From the NCBI RefSeq assembly GCF_021030645.1, contig NZ_JACGCJ010000009.1, positions 30,837 to 94,836 on the forward strand: 64,000 nucleotides of DNA, written 5' to 3'. The notes under the pieces are model-generated. The model made no database searches. It was not told where the DNA came from and was given only the letters and a program-made list of their open reading frames with translations. The DNA comes from Agrilactobacillus fermenti. GTDB taxonomy: Bacteria > Bacillota > Bacilli > Lactobacillales > Lactobacillaceae. Of the stretch, positions 19,097 through 29,378 are shown one piece after another (position 1 is the first letter of the stretch; every line of letters begins with the position of its first letter). The position numbers and the translations under genes were made by a program.

Positions 19097-19993
19097 CTAA
19101 TTAAAATGATAGTTGTTTTTTAATAGAATTTGATATAACTGCTTCAATTGTACCAATGATAATGCTTCAGCACGGACGGTTGGTTTGATACCAATTCCCT
19201 CGAAATACCGGCTCAAATCAGCACGCAGTTGATCCGATTTTCCAAAATAATTTAGAAAATTATTGATCATTTGCTTTCGACGCTGCTTAAAAGCAACTAA
19301 AACAAATTGATTAAAACTTGCCTGCTGGGATTCAGGGATCAACGGCGTATCCAAGGGTGTTAAAGAGACAATCGCCGAGTCCACTTTAGGCTGGGGTACA
19401 AAAGCAGTCTTGGGTACTTTAAACTCGATCTTAGCCGTCATCTTTGTTTGAATCGCCACCGATAAGGATCCATAGTCTTTATGTCCAGGTTCGGCCACCA
19501 AGCGTTGGGCCACTTCTTTTTGCATCATGACCACAATTTTGGCAAAAGGCACTGGAGCCGCCAATAATTTAAATAGAATCGGCGTCGTAATATAGTACGG
19601 TAAATTAGCCACAACTTTGATTGGTTCGACATGATCAAAGTTGGCACGGACGAGCTCAGCTAAATCAGTTTTTAAAACATCTTGGTTCATGACTTTAACA
19701 TTATGATAAGCAGCCAAAGTATCTGCTAAAATCGGCAATAAACGTTGATCGATTTCTAAAGCAACAACTTTATCAGCTGAATGTGCCAATAACTGTGTCA
19801 GAGCGCCAATCCCGGGCCCAATTTCAAGAACTTGTTCCTTTGTAGTTAGATCAGCTGCACTGACCATTTGCATTAATAATTGAGGATTGGTCAAAAAATT
19901 TTGCCCCAAACTCTTCTTAAACGTAAACCCGTGCTTTTGTAGAATTGCTTTTGTTTCACTCATTGAACTGATCAAGGGTGCGTCATGACTCAT
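19097..19993 (-). CDS. rsmA: 16S rRNA (adenine(1518)-N(6)/adenine(1519)-N(6))-dimethyltransferase
   Basis: KsgA/RsmA dimethylates two adjacent adenines in the 3'-terminal helix of 16S rRNA late in 30S assembly. The 298-residue protein has KKSLGQNFLTNPQLL at the N terminus, the SAM motif VLEIGPGIGALTQLLA near residues 55-70 and the catalytic NLPYYITTPI near 130. The C-terminal RRKQMINNFLNYF helix region is typical. It overlaps the end of rnmV by 15 bases, indicating coupled translation. Confidence 0.97.
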   Translation of the reverse strand: MSHDAPLISSMSETKAILQKHGFTFKKSLGQNFLTNPQLLMQMVSAADLTTKEQVLEIGPGIGALTQLLAHSADKVVALEIDQRLLPILADTLAAYHNVKVMNQDVLKTDLAELVRANFDHVEPIKVVANLPYYITTPILFKLLAAPVPFAKIVVMMQKEVAQRLVAEPGHKDYGSLSVAIQTKMTAKIEFKVPKTAFVPQPKVDSAIVSLTPLDTPLIPESQQASFNQFVLVAFKQRRKQMINNFLNYFGKSDQLRADLSRYFEGIGIKPTVRAEALSLVQLKQLYQILLKNNYHFN

Positions 19994-20597
19994 GAGATTG
20001 CTCCTTTTGCTTCAGCAGTCGATCATCTTGTAATTGATTCACTTGTGCTACCGCCGTTAAAAATTGATTACGAGAAATTTGAAATGCCGTTAATCGTTTG
20101 AGGAGCTGCTTGCCATTCACTAAACCAATGTTCAAAACATCGCCTAATAACAGTCGGCGTTTCTTTGCCTGCGGACCAGCTAATAAACCAGCTTCAATCA
20201 AGTCCGCTTGCGTTATCGTCGCCACATATTTAGCATCTGTTTGAGTTTGATAAGCATTCATCAGTGCCTGTTTTAAAGCTGCATTAGAAGCATGTTCAAC
20301 CCCAAGTGTCCCTTTGGATTTAGGTACTGCAGAAGAAGCTGGCAAAAAAGCCTGCTTAGCATCAGGAATACGCTGTAAAATTGTTTTACGTATTTTTTCA
20401 CCTGGCGCATCAGGATCTGTAAAAACAATAATACCACGGCGCTTTTGCGCCTCCGCAATCAATTTTAAAGTTGCATCATCTATAGCGGATCCATTAGTTT
20501 CAATCGTATCAATGGTGGGATCGAATTGCTGCAGGCGTTTAGTATCATCACGGCCTTCAACAATAATAATCTCTTGGATCTTAGTGATTTTAGACAT
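19983..20597 (-). CDS. rnmV: Ribonuclease M5
   Basis: Toprim-domain endonuclease that matures 5S rRNA in Gram-positives. IQEIIIVEGRDDTKRLQQF holds the Toprim glutamate and IIVFTDPDAPGEKIRKTI the DxD. The C-terminal domain (about residues 120-200) contains the RLLLGDVLNIGLVNGKQLLKRL segment typical of M5. ATG 20597 overlaps the tatD stop by one base, which fixes the start; a longer frame would run deep into tatD. Order tatD-rnmV-rsmA is conserved. Confidence 0.95.
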   Translation of the reverse strand: MSKITKIQEIIIVEGRDDTKRLQQFDPTIDTIETNGSAIDDATLKLIAEAQKRRGIIVFTDPDAPGEKIRKTILQRIPDAKQAFLPASSAVPKSKGTLGVEHASNAALKQALMNAYQTQTDAKYVATITQADLIEAGLLAGPQAKKRRLLLGDVLNIGLVNGKQLLKRLTAFQISRNQFLTAVAQVNQLQDDRLLKQKEQSHES

Positions 20598-21370
20598 TAT
20601 GGCGCCACCCCAAAAATTCGACAAGCGTTTTGATAGGTCACTGCCGCAATGTGTTCTGGTGTTGTCTCCCGTAATTCGGCCAATTTTTGAACCACATAAT
20701 AAGTATAACCCGGTTCATTAGGTTTGCCGCGATAAGGCGCTGGCGTGAGGTAAGGTGCGTCAGTTTCCACTAATAAACGGTCATCGGGCACCACTTTAGC
20801 TGCGGCTTGAATTTCAGGGGCATTCTTAAAAGTAACCATGCCACTAAAGGAAATATACATACCTAAAGCTAAATAGCGTTGGACTTCATGATCATCTCCG
20901 GTGAAACTGTGCATGATGCCACCAAAGTCACGGACCTTACTTGCATTTAATATTTCATAAGTATCATCAAAAGCTTCTCGGGAGTGAATCGAAACTGGTT
21001 TGTTTAATTGAGCAGCCAACGTTAACTGGCGGGCAAAAACCTGGCGCTGCACATCGCGAGGAGAGGTATCCCAATGATAATCCAAGCCAATTTCACCTAA
21101 GGCAACAACTTTTTCCTGCTGTAATTGCTGCAGCAAAAGTGTCTCTGCAGCCGGATCATAGTCCTTGGCAAACTCAGGATGCCAACCAACAATGGCATAT
21201 AATTCTGGAAATTTAGCCGCTAAATCTAAGGCCCCAGCGTTAAGAGCTGCGTCTGACCCTACAATCGCCATCTTAACCACGTTTAATTCACGCGCATGGG
21301 CGATATAGTCAGCTTCTTTGCCTTGATAAGGGGTATCGTTTAAGTGCGTATGGGAATCAAAAATCTTCAT
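20597..21370 (-). CDS. tatD: TatD family metal-dependent hydrolase (DNase)
   Basis: TIM-barrel amidohydrolase of 257 residues acting as a 3'-5' DNase in characterised members. Metal ligands are visible in FDSHTHLND at the N terminus, the GEIGLDYHW glutamate near residue 93, SIHSRE near 128, MHSFTG near 153 and the LVETDAPYLTP aspartate near 205. It follows metG with one base between the frames, consistent with a metG-tatD-rnmV-rsmA operon. Confidence 0.95.
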   Translation of the reverse strand: MKIFDSHTHLNDTPYQGKEADYIAHARELNVVKMAIVGSDAALNAGALDLAAKFPELYAIVGWHPEFAKDYDPAAETLLLQQLQQEKVVALGEIGLDYHWDTSPRDVQRQVFARQLTLAAQLNKPVSIHSREAFDDTYEILNASKVRDFGGIMHSFTGDDHEVQRYLALGMYISFSGMVTFKNAPEIQAAAKVVPDDRLLVETDAPYLTPAPYRGKPNEPGYTYYVVQKLAELRETTPEHIAAVTYQNACRIFGVAP

Positions 21371-21371
21371 A

Positions 21372-23390
<2,019 letters not shown>

Positions 23391-23495
23391 TCACAGTTAT
23401 CTTAGTTATCTTTTATGATATTTTAATTTAATTGAAAATAATGCTATCAGTATAGCATAATTTACCGCTAATTCGTATGGACCACCACAATATTC

Positions 23496-24326
23496 TTAGA
23501 ACAACCCCATTTGCCGGGGCGCCAATCCAGAAAAGGAAAGCTTTAACATTTTTTGCAAACTCAACGCATTATCGGCCGCATCGCCACCAGAATTATTATT
23601 GAAAATCACACAGACCTCTTTGGCTTGGGCTTGAAATTTTTGAACCGTCTGAGCGAAGGTCTTGAGTTCTGTCTGATTGTAGCGATATAACGTCCGTTTA
23701 CCGCGCCATTGGGCATCTTGATGCATCCACCCCATCGTATTACGACCATGTAAGCGCAATAATACCAGCTCTGGATTCGTCATAGTTTCATAATAAGGCA
23801 CACTATTTGCCGGGGTCTGAGGTTCATCGACAATCGTCAGTGTTATTTTCAAGCGCTGTAACAAATCTAAGGTTTGCTGCACGTATTTTGCATCGTACCA
23901 GCTGTTGTTGCGGAATTCCACGGTCAAAGGCAATTGCGGCAAAGCTTGTCGAATTTTGACCAAATACCGAACATGCTCCGTTGAGACAGCAAAAAAAGGT
24001 GGAAATTGAAATAAAATCGTTTTAAGTTGGTTGGAACGGACCAGCGGCTGGACCGCTTGTCGATAATCATGAAATAACTGGTTCAAATGTGCCGCTTCCG
24101 TATTTTCATGCAGCGTCATAAGTTTATGTACTTTAAAAACAAACTGGAATTGCTGTGGGACTTGCGCGCCCCATTTAGCAAACTGCTGTGCTGATTTCAA
24201 ACCATAATAAAGGCTGTCTACTTCCACACAAGGAAAAAAGCTGGCGTACTCTGGTAAAGTCAACGCTTTTTTCTCTGGCATCAAACTTTGGTGTTCATTC
24301 CACGTTGTTAAGCCGATCGTAATCAT
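23496..24326 (-). CDS. DUF72 domain-containing protein (YecE-like)
   Basis: A 276-residue TIM-barrel-like protein of the DUF72 family. Key family features are the N-terminal IGLTTWNEH, YASFFPCVEVDSLYYGLKS, QFVFKVHKLMT, ILFQFPPFF, VEFRNNSWYD and the late YFIFNNN-like VCVIFNNNSGGDAADNA. Function is unknown; the fold resembles xylose isomerase-like barrels. Its ATG overlaps the stop of the upstream NUDIX gene by four bases, so the pair is translationally coupled. Confidence 0.88.
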   Translation of the reverse strand: MITIGLTTWNEHQSLMPEKKALTLPEYASFFPCVEVDSLYYGLKSAQQFAKWGAQVPQQFQFVFKVHKLMTLHENTEAAHLNQLFHDYRQAVQPLVRSNQLKTILFQFPPFFAVSTEHVRYLVKIRQALPQLPLTVEFRNNSWYDAKYVQQTLDLLQRLKITLTIVDEPQTPANSVPYYETMTNPELVLLRLHGRNTMGWMHQDAQWRGKRTLYRYNQTELKTFAQTVQKFQAQAKEVCVIFNNNSGGDAADNALSLQKMLKLSFSGLAPRQMGLF

Positions 24327-24841
24327 AGTAATGGCACTTCCGCTTCATTTTGAAAATCTGTATCATCGATCGCAAACTTAACCAATTGGTCGCCTGAAAA
24401 ATCAGTGACAAAGCGATGCGCTTCATTTTTGATCATATAGGGATAAGCTGCTTTCAAATCGGCGATCACCCCATAATTTTGTGGCTGCAAAACCCAATCT
24501 AGTGGAAATAAATTTAGCAATCCTTCGCGCATGTTAACTGGTGTTTTCAATTGATAATCAGTGTTTAATCGTGCCGTAAATAAATAGATTCGGTTCTGAT
24601 AAACGCCAGAAACGAACCATTCCATATAGCCATTATTTACAAGTTGATAAGCATCTTTGGCAATGCCCGTTTCTTCAAAAATTTCTCGCTGCACACCTAA
24701 TTCAGGCGTTTCACCAGCTTCAATTTTACCGCCAATACCATTCCACTGGCCGATATATGGCTTTTTATAGCGATTCAACAATAATGCTTGCTGGTCTTGA
24801 AGTATCAAAGCTAGAGTTAATCGCCTTTTTTTATCCGTCAT
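24323..24841 (-). CDS. NUDIX hydrolase, MutT/8-oxo-dGTP diphosphatase-like
   Basis: A 172-residue protein whose opening LTLALILQDQQALLLNRYKKPYIGQWNGIGGKIEAGETPELGVQREIFEETGI holds a full Nudix box at about residues 37-59. The WNGIGGK start of the box is typical of the MutT/YtkD-type 8-oxo-dGTP hydrolases of Firmicutes. Its role would be to clean the nucleotide pool of oxidised guanine, but Nudix substrates are hard to call. It is coupled to the DUF72 gene by an ATGA overlap. Confidence 0.85.
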   Translation of the reverse strand: MTDKKRRLTLALILQDQQALLLNRYKKPYIGQWNGIGGKIEAGETPELGVQREIFEETGIAKDAYQLVNNGYMEWFVSGVYQNRIYLFTARLNTDYQLKTPVNMREGLLNLFPLDWVLQPQNYGVIADLKAAYPYMIKNEAHRFVTDFSGDQLVKFAIDDTDFQNEAEVPLL

Positions 24842-24907
24842 TGACAGCCGCCTTTCTTACAGGTCTATCTAAAAAAATCCAGCTTACCATATCAAACTTA
24901 AATTATT

Positions 24908-25669
24908 CTAGCGGCGTCGATGTTTCACAAAAGTGACATAATGTAAAATCGATGCCAATAAAATGAAAAAGATCAGGACAAACGAAACGTAATTTGCTAA
25001 GAAATTAGTCAATGGCAATACCCTGCCTAGAAGAACTTGAATGCCCATTGTGGCCAAAGCCATGACAGCAATCATAAAGAAGAGCTGAATATAACGTTTC
25101 ACTGTACTATCATCCTTTCGTTTCTTTCGGGCAATCTTTTGTCCCCATTTATGACACAATTTGATTTTTGCCGGTGGTAAAGTTTTCATATCAAATGTAT
25201 TTGGTAACACTAACTCACCCACTTTGATCACACCAGCCGCCGACATAACGGTATCGATCGTCTTAAACGTTGGGTCTGTGACTCCTGTGATAAAGTTTTC
25301 TAAAGTGCTTTTATAGCAACTTGTTACACTTAAATAATGCTTATTTTTGAAGGGTCCTGGAATCGTATCGCCATTCTTCTTTTGATAAACTAACTTAGGC
25401 CGTAAACAGTCTAAGAAATTCTTCATTGTCCCAGCTAGGCCGCCCCAATAAGTCGGGGCAGCTAAGACCCAAACATCACTTTCTGCCAATTTTTGGATCA
25501 ACTCATTCAAAACCGGATTAGGCTGATTCGTATGCGGCTTGATATCATAGTCCTCCAAATATAAGAACTCAGTCTCTTCCGTCTCTGGAACGGCTTTAAG
25601 AATCTCCGTCAATAATTGGCCCGTCAACCCCTGACGCTTGTGCGCGCCTAAAATACCTAATACCTTCAT
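24908..25669 (-). CDS. Flavodoxin-like NAD(P)H-dependent oxidoreductase with C-terminal membrane segments
   Basis: Residues 1-190 form an FMN-reductase/flavodoxin-like fold: VLGILGAHKRQGLTGQLL binds FMN phosphate and VLAAPTYWGGLAGTMKNFLDCL is the second flavin loop. Residues about 190-253 add two hydrophobic helices (YIQLFFMIAVMALATMGIQVLL and YVSFVLIFFILLASILHYVTF) and a basic tail HRRR, so the enzyme is probably membrane-anchored, facing the cytoplasm. Substrate is unknown (quinone, azo or nitro compounds in relatives). It follows the chorismate mutase gene on the same strand with a 26-base gap. Confidence 0.8.
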   Translation of the reverse strand: MKVLGILGAHKRQGLTGQLLTEILKAVPETEETEFLYLEDYDIKPHTNQPNPVLNELIQKLAESDVWVLAAPTYWGGLAGTMKNFLDCLRPKLVYQKKNGDTIPGPFKNKHYLSVTSCYKSTLENFITGVTDPTFKTIDTVMSAAGVIKVGELVLPNTFDMKTLPPAKIKLCHKWGQKIARKKRKDDSTVKRYIQLFFMIAVMALATMGIQVLLGRVLPLTNFLANYVSFVLIFFILLASILHYVTFVKHRRR

Positions 25670-25695
25670 GATTGTCTAACTCCCAATGCAATATA

Positions 25696-25977
25696 TTATT
25701 GCGTATCCTGTAATGCTTTGATTTTTTTGGCTTGGACTTGCTTAGAAACCAACAGAATATCCCGAAATAAATCTTTGATATAAGGCCGCAGATGCTCATC
25801 TTCAACCCGTGTCATCAATTCATCCAGTAGATTTTTTTCACGCATAATGTCAGTCAAGCCAAGTTTCTGTTCAAATTTAATTTGCGCAATTTGTTCGCCA
25901 ACTTGTAACCTTTCTATCAATAAAGCAACTAATTTTTGATCAATGGCATCAATCTTTTGACGTTCTTTATCCAACAA
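25696..25977 (-). CDS. Chorismate mutase (AroQ type)
   Basis: A 93-residue all-helical AroQ-class enzyme that converts chorismate to prephenate, the branch point for Phe and Tyr. Recognisable are the N-terminal KIDAIDQKLVALLIERLQVGEQIAQIK with the conserved Arg/Lys active residues, REKNLLDELM and the third helix LRPYIKDLFRDILLVSKQVQ. It stands apart from other shikimate genes here, two bases after the upstream membrane-protein gene. No regulatory ACT domain is attached. Confidence 0.88.
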   Translation of the reverse strand: MLDKERQKIDAIDQKLVALLIERLQVGEQIAQIKFEQKLGLTDIMREKNLLDELMTRVEDEHLRPYIKDLFRDILLVSKQVQAKKIKALQDTQ

Positions 25978-25979
25978 GC

Positions 25980-26582
25980 TCAGTCATCTTCTTTTTTATT
26001 ATTTTGCAGCGTACGTTCGATTCTTTTTTCTGGAACAATCCACAACAAGAACATCAATCCATCAATGGCAAAAACCGCCAGCGGTACATAAATGCCGATG
26101 ACAACCGCTAAGGCTGCCATTCCGATGGAAATAAAGGGTTTATTATAATCTGCACCTAAACTCTTACCAATCAATGATTGTTTGCCATTGACCCGAATCA
26201 GATCCTGAACCATAAGTGCCCAGATGATATTGGCTAGCAGAATTACCGTCCCATAAGTTAATTCAGGTGCTTTAGCGGCAAAATGGCCACCTTCCAAAAC
26301 CCAAGCCGATGTAAATGGAAAAAAGCTCAAAAAGAACATCAAAATCATATTTAACCAAATGACCCGGCCACTAACTTTATGCACAATTGAAAACAAATGA
26401 TGATGATTGATCCAATAAACGCTTAAAACAAAAAAGCTAAAAGCATAAATACTTAATGAGTCTCGAATGCCCCAAAGCCCCTTAAACGTGCTTGTCTCTG
26501 GCGCATGGATCTCTAAAACCATAATTGTCATCACAATTGCAATAATGGCATCTGTAAATGCTTCAATTCTTGACTTACCCAT
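25980..26582 (-). CDS. TMEM175 / DUF1211 family membrane protein
   Basis: A 200-residue protein with about six predicted hydrophobic segments. The N-terminal GKSRIEAFTDAIIAIVMTIMVLEI holds the R-F-S/T-D motif of the bacterial TMEM175 potassium-channel family; here the serine is threonine. ATG 26582 lies behind GAGGTGG, so the longer upstream frame is not used. It starts 22 bases after the Sir2 gene. Potassium conductance is known for some members and inferred here. Confidence 0.82.
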   Translation of the reverse strand: MGKSRIEAFTDAIIAIVMTIMVLEIHAPETSTFKGLWGIRDSLSIYAFSFFVLSVYWINHHHLFSIVHKVSGRVIWLNMILMFFLSFFPFTSAWVLEGGHFAAKAPELTYGTVILLANIIWALMVQDLIRVNGKQSLIGKSLGADYNKPFISIGMAALAVVIGIYVPLAVFAIDGLMFLLWIVPEKRIERTLQNNKKEDD

Positions 26583-26604
26583 CTTGTTCCACCTCATGAA
26601 TTTA

Positions 26605-27291
26605 TTAGAGTTGTGCAAAGACGGTTTGGGCATCCTCCTGTATCATCTCGACGGGCAAATTAAAAGTGACTTTCTCCTTATTCACGGCGACCAGCTTAGC
26701 ATCTGCTTGCCGGTACTGGATCAATCCTGCAAAAGGATAAACTCTAAAGGAAGTCCCTACAACGACGATCAAATCTGCCCGAGCAATCGCAGCCACTGCT
26801 GCCTCGATCGTGTCCGTATTGATCGGCTCGCCATACAAAACGATATTGGGACGCAAAATACCCCCGTCTGCTGCATGATGATAATCTTTTAAATAGGTCT
26901 GATAATCAAACTTTTGGCGACAAGTCTGACAATAGATATCATACAGATTACCATGGAATTCGATGACATTTTCAGCCCCAGCTTTTGTATGCAGACCATC
27001 CACATTTTGGGTTACAATGTCCCCTTTGCGATTCGCGATTTCAGCCATTTTTTCGTGAATAATATTGGGCTTGGCTTTAGGAAAATACATATTTTCTTTC
27101 ACAAATTGATAAAAACTATCTGGATGTTGTTGTAAATTTTCATGACTCAATAAATATTCTGGGTTCTGATGGCCAGCATAGAGTCCGTTTTTAGAACGGT
27201 AATCTGGAATGCCTGAAGGTGTAGATACGCCTGCACCGGTTAAAAATGTGACATGTTTTGCTGAATTAATTGCGCTTTTCAAATCAAACAT
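26605..27291 (-). CDS. SIR2 family NAD-dependent protein deacylase
   Basis: Sirtuin of 228 residues that removes acyl groups from lysines using NAD. The Rossmann motif TFLTGAGVSTPSGIPDYRS is near residues 18-36, TQNVDGLHTKAG near 100 and the catalytic His in EFHGNLYDIYCQTC near 120. Only one CxxC pair (CQTC) is obvious; the second zinc pair usually found some 20 residues later is not clear, as in several lactobacillary sirtuins. MFDLKSAIN at 27291 fits the family start, but its ribosome binding site (GGGA) is weak. Confidence 0.87.
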   Translation of the reverse strand: MFDLKSAINSAKHVTFLTGAGVSTPSGIPDYRSKNGLYAGHQNPEYLLSHENLQQHPDSFYQFVKENMYFPKAKPNIIHEKMAEIANRKGDIVTQNVDGLHTKAGAENVIEFHGNLYDIYCQTCRQKFDYQTYLKDYHHAADGGILRPNIVLYGEPINTDTIEAAVAAIARADLIVVVGTSFRVYPFAGLIQYRQADAKLVAVNKEKVTFNLPVEMIQEDAQTVFAQL

Positions 27292-27366
27292 CTGATAATC
27301 CCAGCTTTCTAATGCTAAAAATTTAAAACAATTGGTGTATAATAAGCCCCGTAAAGGAGTGAGCCC

Positions 27367-27510
27367 ATGAAGCATCCAGCTATTTATTATCTAAGTTATT
27401 TATGCCTATTTTTCGTGCTTATTGCACTGTTAGTCATTGTTTATCATCTATTTATCATGGTATCACAGCAACTGCCTTATACTTTTGAAATGCATTTTGG
27501 TGGGCGTTAA
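27367..27510 (+). CDS. Small single-span membrane protein, 47 residues, unknown
   Basis: A short gene with an AAAGGAG site 7 bases before ATG 27367 and a TATAAT box at 27338-27343. Residues 9-33 are a continuous hydrophobic helix (YLSYLCLFFVLIALLVIV is its core), followed by a short polar tail ending FGGR. It is divergent from the sirtuin gene and closed by its own terminator at 27547-27592. I do not recognise the family. Signals for transcription, translation and termination all fit, so it is likely a real small membrane protein. Confidence 0.65.
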   Translation: MKHPAIYYLSYLCLFFVLIALLVIVYHLFIMVSQQLPYTFEMHFGGR

Positions 27511-27546
27511 CTAGTTATTCACAAATTACCCATACATTTGATTCTT

Positions 27547-27592
27547 GAGGTCGAAACAAACGTATCATTTTGTTTCTGACCTCTATTTATTT
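27547..27592 (+). terminator. Terminator after the small membrane protein gene
   Basis: Outer stem GAGGTC (27548-27553) and GACCTC (27579-27584), inner GAAACAAA/TTTGTTTC, then a T-rich tail. It belongs to the terminator group with a shared AAACAAA/TTTGTTT inner stem. Confidence 0.8.
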
Positions 27593-27628
27593 TACAAATG
27601 ATGCTATATCCCTCTTGCCGCACTCAAT

Positions 27629-28591
27629 TTATCTGACAGCGTAGGTAATACCTTCTTGCTCTAAGACTGTTTGTAAAGGCGTCTCGTAAAGATGCTGGAA
27701 AGTCTCCGGCGTAGTGTCTTGATCTACTTTGTGTAAAATAAAAGCAGCTTGCCCGTCATTTTTCCCCATCGCCACATAGGCTTTTTGTTTGTTGGCGAGC
27801 TCTGTAAAATCTGTATGCAAGACTTCTACGACTTGTCGCAAAGCTAAACGTAATTGCCGTTGGCTGAAGATCGGCGTCAAAATTGCAAATTGCTGGTGAT
27901 TCATCGGCACATAGCCTAAACTTTCTGTAAGTTCAGCAAATTTTTTAAACAAATTAACCACCGCTCGTCGAAAAGCAAAAGGTGTATCCAACGCCTTAGC
28001 AGTTAGCACTTCATATAGCTGTTGGGCATACTCAAAAGCAGCTGGATATTTTAACAATAGTGTGTTCTTTAAAGTGGCATCCGCACCTTGGGTGAACACC
28101 AACACATCCAGCAAACTTAGCATGCGAAAAATCAACAAGTTATCTTCGTTCTTATTTGGATTCTCAGCTGGAACGCTAGCATAAAAACCATCTAAAAATT
28201 CTTTTTGCACCGTCTCATTGATCAAATGATGTTTTGTTTGCTCTTGTTGGATGATCACATGAGCCACGCTATTATATAAAGCTGTGGCTGTAGCACCCAT
28301 TTGTTCATCTAATTGTGGCTTGCCACTCGTTAGTGGAAACTGTAATTGACTGAATCCACGAGCCACCATCAACATGTGCAGCAATTCATGAGATAATGTA
28401 TAGGCCACATTGGTCGTATCCGTAACTTTGATTTCGATTGCACCATCTTTATGCACGACTTGTTGGGATTGGTCATGTAATAATAAACCTGACGCTGACC
28501 CGGTTACGGTTACAGTGATGGGCACCGGAAATTTATCCTGTACTTCGTTAAGTAAACTTTGTACTTCTGGACCATACTCATTAGCTGTCAT
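27629..28591 (-). CDS. Putative zinc metalloprotease-like protein (lactobacillary IpaB/EvcA-annotated family)
   Basis: A 320-residue cytosolic protein. The motif TLSHELLHMLM (HExxH) near residues 67-77 marks a zinc-protease-like site. A family of this size with this motif is annotated IpaB/EvcA in lactobacilli; that name is historical and should not be read as invasion function. Most of the protein is helical with no signal peptide or membrane segment. It is monocistronic on the minus strand, convergent with the small membrane protein gene. Proteolysis is inferred from the motif only. Confidence 0.65.
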   Translation of the reverse strand: MTANEYGPEVQSLLNEVQDKFPVPITVTVTGSASGLLLHDQSQQVVHKDGAIEIKVTDTTNVAYTLSHELLHMLMVARGFSQLQFPLTSGKPQLDEQMGATATALYNSVAHVIIQQEQTKHHLINETVQKEFLDGFYASVPAENPNKNEDNLLIFRMLSLLDVLVFTQGADATLKNTLLLKYPAAFEYAQQLYEVLTAKALDTPFAFRRAVVNLFKKFAELTESLGYVPMNHQQFAILTPIFSQRQLRLALRQVVEVLHTDFTELANKQKAYVAMGKNDGQAAFILHKVDQDTTPETFQHLYETPLQTVLEQEGITYAVR

Positions 28592-28717
28592 AATGGCCTC
28601 CTATATATATTCCTAATATTAAATATAGTATAACATTTTTAGTACTTAGAAAAGTAACCCTCACCTAGGCAATAAACTGATTAATTCGCTATAATAGAAT
28701 TGATTGGAGGCCTATTT

Positions 28718-29230
28718 ATGAAAATTCTTGTCCCAACTGAAGACCATTATCTCGATGATCGTTATGGCAAGTCAGGCAAGTCACTCAATGCTAGTTTGCA
28801 GTCCATTTCCTTTCCAATTTATATTACGAATCCCCCAGTTGACACACAATCTTTTGCCTTAACATTGGTCGATTTTGATGCGATTCCAGTAGGTGGATTC
28901 CCTTGGATCCATTGGCTCGTTGCTGACATTCCTGCGGATACGCGTGAAATTCCTGAAAATGCCAGTCGCAGTGGCGTCATTCCCTTTATCCAAGGACGTA
29001 ACTCAACTGCCGGTGCTTATGTTGGTGTCAATAACCCTGAAATCAATCAGCACTATGCTAATCCAGCCCCACCTGACAAGGATCATGCGTATACATTGAC
29101 TGTCTATGCTTTGGATAAAAAATTAAATCTTCAGCCAGGATTCTGGATGAACGAACTTTATCGAGCTATGAAACAACATATCTTAGCATCACAAAAATTG
29201 GAACTTTGGTATCATACTCGTAACTACTAA
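28718..29230 (+). CDS. YbhB/YbcL family (phosphatidylethanolamine-binding protein-like)
   Basis: A 170-residue PEBP/Raf-kinase-inhibitor-like protein. The ligand-pocket motifs FALTLVDFDAIPVGGFPWIHWLVADIPADT (about residues 43-72) and DHAYTLTVYALDKKLNLQPGF (about 118-140) are characteristic. ATG 28718 follows TGGAGGCCTATTT; TATAAT at 28690-28695 is a good -10. Bacterial members have no agreed function. It stands alone and ends in a strong bidirectional terminator. Confidence 0.88.
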   Translation: MKILVPTEDHYLDDRYGKSGKSLNASLQSISFPIYITNPPVDTQSFALTLVDFDAIPVGGFPWIHWLVADIPADTREIPENASRSGVIPFIQGRNSTAGAYVGVNNPEINQHYANPAPPDKDHAYTLTVYALDKKLNLQPGFWMNELYRAMKQHILASQKLELWYHTRNY

Positions 29231-29246
29231 TCGTTATTAGACTAAT

Positions 29247-29301
29247 AAAGAGAGCGAGGGCGAAACAAAACTAACGTTTTGTTTTCACCGTCGCTCTCTT
29301 T
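29247..29301. terminator. Bidirectional terminator between ybhB-like gene and ppx
   Basis: A long stem with AAAGAGAGCGA (from 29247) and TCGCTCTCTTT (to 29301), inner GAAACAAAAC/GTTTTGTTTTC. It can serve both converging units. Confidence 0.88.
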
Positions 29302-29370
29302 GCGAACAATTTTATTTTAAACGTGTTCCAAAAGACAGCGCCCTTTGTCGCATTCTCGCTCTCTTTATTT
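29302..29370 (+). repeat. Fragment of the dispersed intergenic repeat
   Basis: Starts GCGAACAATTTTATTTTAAACG and continues GTTCCAAAAGACAGCGCC, the left end of the 120-base repeat family, then is cut short. The same GCGAACAATTTTATTTTAAACG block follows the terminator at 51708. Confidence 0.65.
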
Positions 29371-29378
29371 ATGGCTAC

